From Chloroflexota bacterium (GTDB lineage Bacteria; Chloroflexota; Dehalococcoidia; JACQTR01), in contig JACQTR010000224.1 of the NCBI GenBank assembly GCA_016210705.1, positions 1 through 10,699 of the forward strand: a stretch of 10,699 nucleotides of DNA. Reading direction: 5' to 3'. Shown here piece by piece: positions 5,967 to 10,699 of the stretch. A program made the translations under genes and the position numbers. Below the pieces are notes generated by a model. The model made no database searches, was not told the origin of the DNA, and worked only from the letters and a program-made list of their open reading frames with translations. Numbering within the stretch: the first letter of the stretch is position 1; every line of letters begins with the position of its first letter.

Positions 5967-7847
5967 GTGACCAAGAACCATATACTATTATTTATACTAG
6001 CTCCTCTGGTTGTCATCCTATCTTGCTCTCACTCTGCTAAACCTTTCCCCGCGCCCGAATCAAGTGCTGTTCCCGGAGCACCATTGCCTGCCAGCTCCTT
6101 CCCCCAGCCTCCAGACCGAGATCTTTATGAGCTTACTAGACGCCTGCGGCCCCCACCTCCCCAGTCTACTGTCAGCATTTCGGCTCCCTCGAACCAAGAT
6201 ATAGGTCGAATCGAAGCTTTTTCTGCCATGAATTTAGATACAGAACAGCACCTCACCATTACTGCCTCCCTCCGCTATATTAGTCTCCATGCCTACTGGT
6301 ACATGGAACAGGGCACCGCCATCACTAACCAAAACCTAGAAAAGGCAGCCCAGGAGTTCGAGGAGCGCATTTACCCTACTTTAACTTCGTTTTTTGGCGT
6401 TCCTTCTGCCCTTAAAGCCCAGGGCGATTCACGCATAACTATTCTTAATGCCAATATCCCGGGGGTAGCTGGCTACGTCAGCGAGATGGATCAATTTCCT
6501 CCTTGGGTTAACCCTTACAGCAATCAGCGCCCGATGATATACATGAACATCGCCGCTGTGGGCCCAGGGTCCCAATCCTACACCGCCGTTTTAGCCCACG
6601 AACTACAACATCTCCTCCACTGGTACGCTGACTCCAACGAAGAGGTTTGGGTCAACGAAGGACTCTCCGAACTAGCCACCAATCTTGCTGGCTTCGAGGT
6701 GGCCTCTTTAAGATCTTTTCTCAATGCCCCTGATACCCAGCTCAACGATTGGGCGGAAAAACCACAAGACAGCTTAAGCCACTATGGCGCTGCCTATTTG
6801 TTCATGAAATACCTATACCAGCATTACGAAGATAAAGACGGCGCCAAAGAACTAGTTGCTGAAAAAGAGGACGGCATACTCGGAATAAACCGTTACCTAG
6901 CCCAAAAAGGCTACCAAAAGGATTTCGATTCCATATTCCAGGACTGGACTATCGCCAATTATTTAGATGATCCTCAAGGAGGGTCTTACAGCTATCCGGA
7001 TATCTCAGTACGAGTGAAGACCACAGAGACAGTGAGTAACCCAGGCCAACGCTCCGATACAGTCCACCAATATGCCGCCGATTACATCGACCTACAGCTA
7101 AAAGGTGATTTTCTAATCAACTTCGCTGGGAATTCTACTGTCAAGATTCTGCCTAATACCCCACACAGTGGTTTCTACCAATGGTGGAGCCAGCGCGGCG
7201 ATGCTATTGATAGTACTCTCAGCCGGGAATTCGATCTTACTGGGCTTACCAAAGCTACTCTACAATTCTGGCTGTGGTACGATATCGAAAAGGGATGGGA
7301 TTACGCTTATTTGGAGGTTTCATCAGATGGGGGTAAGACGTGGAACATGCTAACCGGACCCCACACCACGCCAGAGAACCCAGTGGGCAATAGCTACGGT
7401 CCTGGTTATACGGGGGTCAGCGGTGGAGGTGTAGAGCCAACCTGGATCGAAGAAAACATAGACCTAACTCCCTACGCTGGCAAAAAGATACTGCTCCGGT
7501 TTGAGTACATCACGGACGAGGCCGTTTCCAACAACGGTCTAGCCTTGGATGACATATCTATCCCGGAGCTGGGCTTTTTGGATGACGCCGAGTCCGATAG
7601 GGGATGGCAGGCCCAGGGTTTCGTCAGAACCGACAATGTAATACCCCAGCGATTCAGTGCCCAAGTCATCGAAATAGGTGGGAAAAACCAGGTGGTATTG
7701 ATACCATTGGATTCAACCCAACGAGGAAGTTTAGAAGTTAAGGGTTTGGGACGAGAGTGGAAACAGGCAATATTGGTTGTCGCCGCTCTAGCACCATATA
7801 CCACAGAGGTCGCCCCCTACCAATTCTCCATAGTCCCTGTTCCATGA
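5967..7847 (+). CDS. Secreted lipoprotein zinc metallopeptidase, M30/InhA-like
   Basis: This 626-residue exported protein has a signal peptide ending in ILSC with Cys20 as the probable lipid anchor, then a Pro/Ser-rich spacer to about residue 70. The peptidase core has LAHELQHLLHW with His211, Glu212 and His215, and a downstream WVNEGLSEL with Glu231 as the likely third zinc ligand. This arrangement resembles hyicolysin-type (M30) peptidases. The C-terminal half contains a jelly-roll segment (LQFWLWYDIE...AYLEVSSDGGKTW...LRFEYITD...GLALDDISIPE, about 420-535) like the accessory domain of immune inhibitor A-type peptidases. It probably cleaves proteins outside the cell while tethered to the membrane; substrates are unknown. 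The GTG start follows the recombinase stop without a gap and without an SD. It is kept because the signal peptide begins there and the next in-frame ATG is far inside. A terminator follows 50 bases after the stop. Confidence 0.85.
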   Translation: MTKNHILLFILAPLVVILSCSHSAKPFPAPESSAVPGAPLPASSFPQPPDRDLYELTRRLRPPPPQSTVSISAPSNQDIGRIEAFSAMNLDTEQHLTITASLRYISLHAYWYMEQGTAITNQNLEKAAQEFEERIYPTLTSFFGVPSALKAQGDSRITILNANIPGVAGYVSEMDQFPPWVNPYSNQRPMIYMNIAAVGPGSQSYTAVLAHELQHLLHWYADSNEEVWVNEGLSELATNLAGFEVASLRSFLNAPDTQLNDWAEKPQDSLSHYGAAYLFMKYLYQHYEDKDGAKELVAEKEDGILGINRYLAQKGYQKDFDSIFQDWTIANYLDDPQGGSYSYPDISVRVKTTETVSNPGQRSDTVHQYAADYIDLQLKGDFLINFAGNSTVKILPNTPHSGFYQWWSQRGDAIDSTLSREFDLTGLTKATLQFWLWYDIEKGWDYAYLEVSSDGGKTWNMLTGPHTTPENPVGNSYGPGYTGVSGGGVEPTWIEENIDLTPYAGKKILLRFEYITDEAVSNNGLALDDISIPELGFLDDAESDRGWQAQGFVRTDNVIPQRFSAQVIEIGGKNQVVLIPLDSTQRGSLEVKGLGREWKQAILVVAALAPYTTEVAPYQFSIVPVP

Positions 7848-7860
7848 CCTAGCTCCTTGG

Positions 7861-7889
7861 TTGCTAAGCCATTCAGGCCAGTGTATAAT
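7861..7889 (+). promoter_or_regulatory. Sigma-70-like promoter upstream of the TIGR00725-eno pair
   Basis: TTGCTA at 7861-7866 (four of six matches to TTGACA) and a perfect TATAAT at 7884-7889 are separated by 17 bases. The implied transcription start near 7896 lies just before the hairpin terminator at 7898-7924. The downstream gene pair would therefore be transcribed through, or attenuated by, that hairpin. The motif match is good, but activity is an inference. Confidence 0.45.
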
Positions 7890-7897
7890 CAAATCCC

Positions 7898-7924
7898 AGG
7901 GAGCAGAAACCCTGCTCCCTTTTT
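7898..7924 (+). terminator. Rho-independent terminator after the peptidase gene
   Basis: A perfect 9-bp stem (AGGGAGCAG at 7898-7906 with CTGCTCCCT at 7912-7920) and a five-base loop are followed by a run of T at 7920-7924. It is placed to end transcription of the peptidase gene. Because a promoter-like sequence lies just upstream, it may also act on transcripts entering the next operon. Confidence 0.85.
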
Positions 7925-7946
7925 GACCTTTAATTAACGGAGTAGC

Positions 7947-8444
7947 ATGTTCATCGCCGTCATCGGGGGCTCAGAGTGCTCCCCGGAGGTCAGCCAAATA
8001 GCGGAAGCGGTGGGGCGGGAACTGGCGCGCCGAGGGGCTACGGTGGTGAGTGGGGGGCTGGGAGGAGTTATGGAGGCCGCTTGTCGAGGCGCCCGAGCCG
8101 AGGGGGGACACACCATTGGCATTCTTCCCGGGAGTCGTCGCGAAGAAGCCAATCCCTACGTAGAGTTCGCCATTCCCACCGGATTAAGCTACGCCCGTAA
8201 CGCTATCGTGGTCAAAGCAGCCCAAGCCGTCATCGCCATCGATGGTAGTTTTGGCACCCTTTCCGAGATCGGTCACGCCCTGGCCGAAGGCATCCCTGTG
8301 GTGGGGCTAAATACCTGGTATGTGTCCCAGGAGGAGCAGAACTGCGATTCCATCATCATCGCTGAAAGCCCTCTCGATGCTGTAGAAAAAGCCCTGGCCG
8401 CTGCCCAAGAGGCGGAAAAGACCAAGAGAGGCCAAGTTCAGTGA
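7947..8444 (+). CDS. TIGR00725-family protein (SLOG/LOG-like Rossmann fold)
   Basis: This 165-residue cytoplasmic protein has the nucleotide-binding SLOG fold shared with LOG (formerly lysine decarboxylase-like) and DprA proteins. It starts with a beta strand and GGS (7-9), followed by SGGLGGVMEAA (35-45) and IGILPG (57-62). GSFGTLSEI (100-108) takes the place of the LOG phosphoribohydrolase motif PGGxGTxxE, keeping GT and the Glu but not the leading Pro-Gly. It is therefore better called TIGR00725-type than a true cytokinin-activating LOG enzyme, and its substrate is unknown. The ATG has GGAG four bases upstream. Its TGA overlaps the GTG of enolase by four bases (GTGA), so the two genes are almost certainly translated from one mRNA. 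A link to nucleotide or glycolytic metabolism is only suggested by that arrangement. Confidence 0.85.
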   Translation: MFIAVIGGSECSPEVSQIAEAVGRELARRGATVVSGGLGGVMEAACRGARAEGGHTIGILPGSRREEANPYVEFAIPTGLSYARNAIVVKAAQAVIAIDGSFGTLSEIGHALAEGIPVVGLNTWYVSQEEQNCDSIIIAESPLDAVEKALAAAQEAEKTKRGQVQ

Positions 8445-9721
8445 CCATAAAAGACATTCATGGGCGGGAAATTTTGGATTCCCGGGGCAATCCCACCGTA
8501 GAGGTGGAGGTGGAACTGGCAGATGGCACGGTAGGACGAGCCTCTGTTCCTTCGGGGGCCAGCACGGGTGCCCATGAGGCCATAGAGCTTCGCGATGGCG
8601 ATAAGGCGCGCTATCGAGGTTTAGGAGTGCTTAAAGCGGTGGCCAATATCCAGAATGTCATCCGTCCAGCTCTAGTCGGCGCATCTGAACAAGACCAAGA
8701 GGCCCTAGACAAAACCCTCATCGAGCTAGACGGAACCCCCAATAAGGCCAGATGGGGGGCCAATGCCATACTGGGAGTATCTTTGGCCGTGACCCATGCT
8801 GCTGCCGCCTCACAAAAAATTCCTTTGTACCGTTATCTGGGTGGAGACAACGCCTGTCTTCTGCCCGTTCCCCTGATGAACATCCTCAACGGAGGCAAGC
8901 ACGCCGCCGACTCCACTGACTTACAGGAATTCATGATCGCGCCCGCTGGGGCCAAAACCTTCGCCGAGGCCTTACGTATGGGTGTAGAGGTATATCATGG
9001 TCTCAAGAAAGTCCTCCAGGATCGAGGCCTTAGCACTGGCATCGGCGATGAGGGCGGTTTCGCTCCTTCTCTCGCCTCTAACAAGGATGCTGTCGAAGCG
9101 GTTGTGGCCGCCATTGAGGCGGCAGGCTACCGACCCGGCCAGGATTGCTACATCGCCCTAGACCCAGCGGCCTCGGAGCTCTATCATGATGGCAAGTATC
9201 TGCTCCCCAAGGAGGGGGTAACCCTCACCAGCGCCGAGCTAGCCGACTACTTTGCCCGATGGGTCTCTGCTTATCCCATCATCAGTATCGAGGATGGTAT
9301 GGCCGAGGACGACTGGGAGGGCTGGCGTCTCCTCACCGCCAAGCTGGGAAGCCGAATTCAGTTGGTGGGGGACGACCTCTACGTTACCAACACCCAGCGT
9401 CTGGCCCGGGGCATCGCTGAAAAGGCCTCCAACGCTATTCTCATCAAGCCCAACCAGATCGGGACCCTCACCGAGACCCTGGCCGCCATCCGCATGGCTC
9501 AAGGAATGGGCTGGGCGGCGGTGGTAAGCCACCGCTCCGGGGAGACCGAAGACACGACGATAGCCGACCTGGCGGTGGCCACAGGCACGGGCCAGATCAA
9601 GGCCGGCGCCCCCTGCCGCTCGGAGCGGGTGGCCAAATACAACCGCCTGCTGCGCATCGAGGAGGAGCTAGGGAAAAGAGAGCGGTATGCGGGAAAGAGG
9701 GCGTTTGGGAGATTGAGCTGA
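8441..9721 (+). CDS. eno: Enolase (phosphopyruvate hydratase)
   Basis: This complete 426-residue glycolytic enzyme interconverts 2-phosphoglycerate and phosphoenolpyruvate with magnesium. It opens with the typical REILDSRGNPTVEVEV and the mobile loop SGASTGAHEA (38-47). Active-site landmarks are Glu163 in LQEFMIAP, Glu204 in GDEGGFAPS, metal ligands Asp241 (ALDPAASE), Glu284 (SIEDGMAEDDW) and Asp311 (VGDDLYVTN), base Lys336 in LIKPNQIGT, His364 in SHRSGETED and Lys387 in GQIKAGAPCRSER. The loop GGKHAADSTD replaces the more common GGEHADNNVD, a tolerated-looking variation. The length is normal. The GTG start overlaps the upstream stop by four bases, with GAGAGG nine bases before it. The last dozen residues (ERYAGKRAFGRLS) are an ordinary variable tail. 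Identification is certain. Confidence 0.98.
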   Translation: MTIKDIHGREILDSRGNPTVEVEVELADGTVGRASVPSGASTGAHEAIELRDGDKARYRGLGVLKAVANIQNVIRPALVGASEQDQEALDKTLIELDGTPNKARWGANAILGVSLAVTHAAAASQKIPLYRYLGGDNACLLPVPLMNILNGGKHAADSTDLQEFMIAPAGAKTFAEALRMGVEVYHGLKKVLQDRGLSTGIGDEGGFAPSLASNKDAVEAVVAAIEAAGYRPGQDCYIALDPAASELYHDGKYLLPKEGVTLTSAELADYFARWVSAYPIISIEDGMAEDDWEGWRLLTAKLGSRIQLVGDDLYVTNTQRLARGIAEKASNAILIKPNQIGTLTETLAAIRMAQGMGWAAVVSHRSGETEDTTIADLAVATGTGQIKAGAPCRSERVAKYNRLLRIEEELGKRERYAGKRAFGRLS

Positions 9722-9733
9722 GCTGTTGCTTGC

Positions 9734-9755
9734 GGGGGTCACTACACCTCCCTTT
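9734..9755 (+). terminator. Weak possible terminator after enolase
   Basis: GGGGGT at 9734-9739 can pair with ACCTCC at 9746-9751, with one G-U pair and a six-base loop, and is followed by C and TTT. The stem is short and the T-run is minimal, so it may only slow polymerase. It lies 13 bases after the eno stop, where a terminator would be expected. Confidence 0.3.
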
Positions 9756-9798
9756 GAAACATTAGGCACTGTGTCAATACCTAAGTGAATCGATGTAA

Positions 9799-9804
9799 GA
9801 GGAG
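9799..9804 (+). promoter_or_regulatory. Shine-Dalgarno site of the nuclease-EVE gene
   Basis: GAGGAG is followed by seven bases and then the ATG at 9812. It supports this start for the incomplete right-edge gene. Confidence 0.7.
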
Positions 9805-9811
9805 CTAAACC

Positions 9812-10699
9812 ATGGGCATTACCCTAAATCAAATTTTGGCTCTTGTTGGCAACTTGGACGATTCTTCAGGAGATAACACCCCGCGAGAACGTTTTAGGAA
9901 GTTTTTAAAAGAAAACGTTCTTGAGGTCGGACAAATTCGAGATTATGTCAATGAATGCCTAAGAAATTCAGGTGATCAATACAATCGTGCCCTTCAAGAT
10001 TTGGTAAATTACTTAGGGGATTTCCTCGGATTCCAAGTCAACTTCGGCCGTTATCATGGGGTTCAGGGTAAAATTGGGTTCGATGGGCATTGGAACTCAC
10101 CTATTGGGTTCCACGTTGTTGCCGAGGTGAAGACAACGGAGACATACGCTATTAAGACTTCAACTCTTGTTGGCTATGTAGATCAGTTGATTTCTGAGAA
10201 GCAAATACCCAACTGGGACAACGCCTTGGGGCTATATATAGTTGGACGCCCAGATCATGAGATTCGCCAACTCGAGAATGCTATAGTGGCAGAAAAGCGA
10301 ACGCACCAACTGCGCATCATTTCTGTAGAATCTCTTTTATCTTTAGCAGACATGATTAACGAATACGATATCGGCCACGACGATATTCTGGCTGTAATAC
10401 GCCCATCGGGTCCAACCATTGATCCAATTGTTGACCTTATGGCACGTTTATTTGTCGAGCCTAAAACAATGGAGATGCTAGAAAAGGCGCTTCCACCTCC
10501 AGAAATTTCCGAGGAAGGTGACGCTGCTTACTGGCTTACACCAGTAAAAGCGGACAAAGCGGAAACGGCGGAAGAAGTAATCCAAACCCTTGTCGGGCGA
10601 GAAAGGGTTTATGCTTTTGGCGAAAGGACACCTGGAAGAAAGCATTTAAAAGCAGGCGATTGGATATGTTTTTACGCGACAGGGAAAGGCGTAGTCGCC
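9812..10699 (+). CDS. PD-(D/E)XK nuclease with C-terminal EVE-like domain, cut by the right edge
   Basis: An open frame of exactly 296 codons runs from the ATG at 9812 off the right edge with no stop. A GAGGAG seven bases upstream (9799-9804) supports the start. Residues about 55-130 look like a restriction-endonuclease fold: a helix, then GKIGFDGHW with Asp91, then VVAEVKTTE with the Glu105-x-Lys107 pair, then a helix with YVDQL, matching the D...ExK metal-binding core of the PD-(D/E)XK/Mrr-like group. A mostly helical linker follows to about 235. From AYWLTPVKAD (239-248) to LKAGDWICFYATGKGVV (279-295) the pattern resembles the start of an EVE domain, a PUA-like fold that reads modified bases. 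The likely role is restriction of DNA with modified bases, but both calls come from motif reading alone. Codons are more AT-ending than in eno. Confidence 0.65.
   Translation, partial: MGITLNQILALVGNLDDSSGDNTPRERFRKFLKENVLEVGQIRDYVNECLRNSGDQYNRALQDLVNYLGDFLGFQVNFGRYHGVQGKIGFDGHWNSPIGFHVVAEVKTTETYAIKTSTLVGYVDQLISEKQIPNWDNALGLYIVGRPDHEIRQLENAIVAEKRTHQLRIISVESLLSLADMINEYDIGHDDILAVIRPSGPTIDPIVDLMARLFVEPKTMEMLEKALPPPEISEEGDAAYWLTPVKADKAETAEEVIQTLVGRERVYAFGERTPGRKHLKAGDWICFYATGKGVVA

Noticed and set aside
9239..9532. Overlapping open frames on both strands inside enolase
   Set aside because: They lie wholly within the conserved enolase coding region and show no independent protein motifs.
9762..9784. 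Inverted repeat TTAGG...CCTAA upstream of the nuclease-EVE gene
   Set aside because: The arms are only five bases with a 13-base spacer, which is too short to call an operator without comparison to other copies.

Overview
The window reads as bacterial chromosome: dense genes, short or overlapping junctions, frequent GTG starts, and Shine-Dalgarno (SD) sites. A two-subunit glycine decarboxylase (gcvPB), an archaeal-type LOR/SDH ornithine cyclodeaminase, an InhA/M30-like secreted peptidase and a TIGR00725-type protein beside enolase would fit a Chloroflexota-like or other deep-branching, possibly anaerobic or thermophilic bacterium. That taxonomic guess is an inference from gene content and is weak. 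No tRNA, rRNA, CRISPR array or insertion sequence was seen, and no gene-free stretch exceeds 300 bases.

Layout. (1) Positions 1-808 (+) hold the C-terminal part of gcvPB, cut by the left edge. (2) Positions 756-4309 (-) hold a tightly coupled three-gene operon, in transcription order an ALDH7-like aldehyde dehydrogenase, a LOR/SDH (TIGR00300-type) ornithine cyclodeaminase and an ArgZ-like arginine dihydrolase. The last two match the two halves of the fused cyanobacterial enzyme AgrE/ArgZ, so together they would turn arginine into ornithine and then proline with release of ammonia. The last gene runs into the tail of gcvPB from the opposite side. (3) A 138-bp divergent gap separates this operon from a (+) series: a TlpA/ResA-like thioredoxin lipoprotein, a Xer-type tyrosine recombinase, and a large lipoprotein metallopeptidase whose GTG start touches the recombinase stop codon. 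(4) A 99-bp gap holds a good promoter-like sequence directly followed by a strong hairpin-plus-T-run terminator. (5) A TIGR00725/SLOG-type protein then overlaps enolase by four bases. (6) After enolase, codon usage becomes more AT-rich and an unfinished gene begins. It combines a PD-(D/E)XK nuclease core with the start of what looks like an EVE (PUA-like) domain, and it leaves the window at the right edge.

The most notable items are the nuclease-EVE protein, a candidate modification-dependent restriction factor at the start of a possible accessory region; the two-gene version of the arginine-to-proline pathway linked to an aldehyde dehydrogenase; and the Xer recombinase with arginine in place of the usual catalytic lysine.
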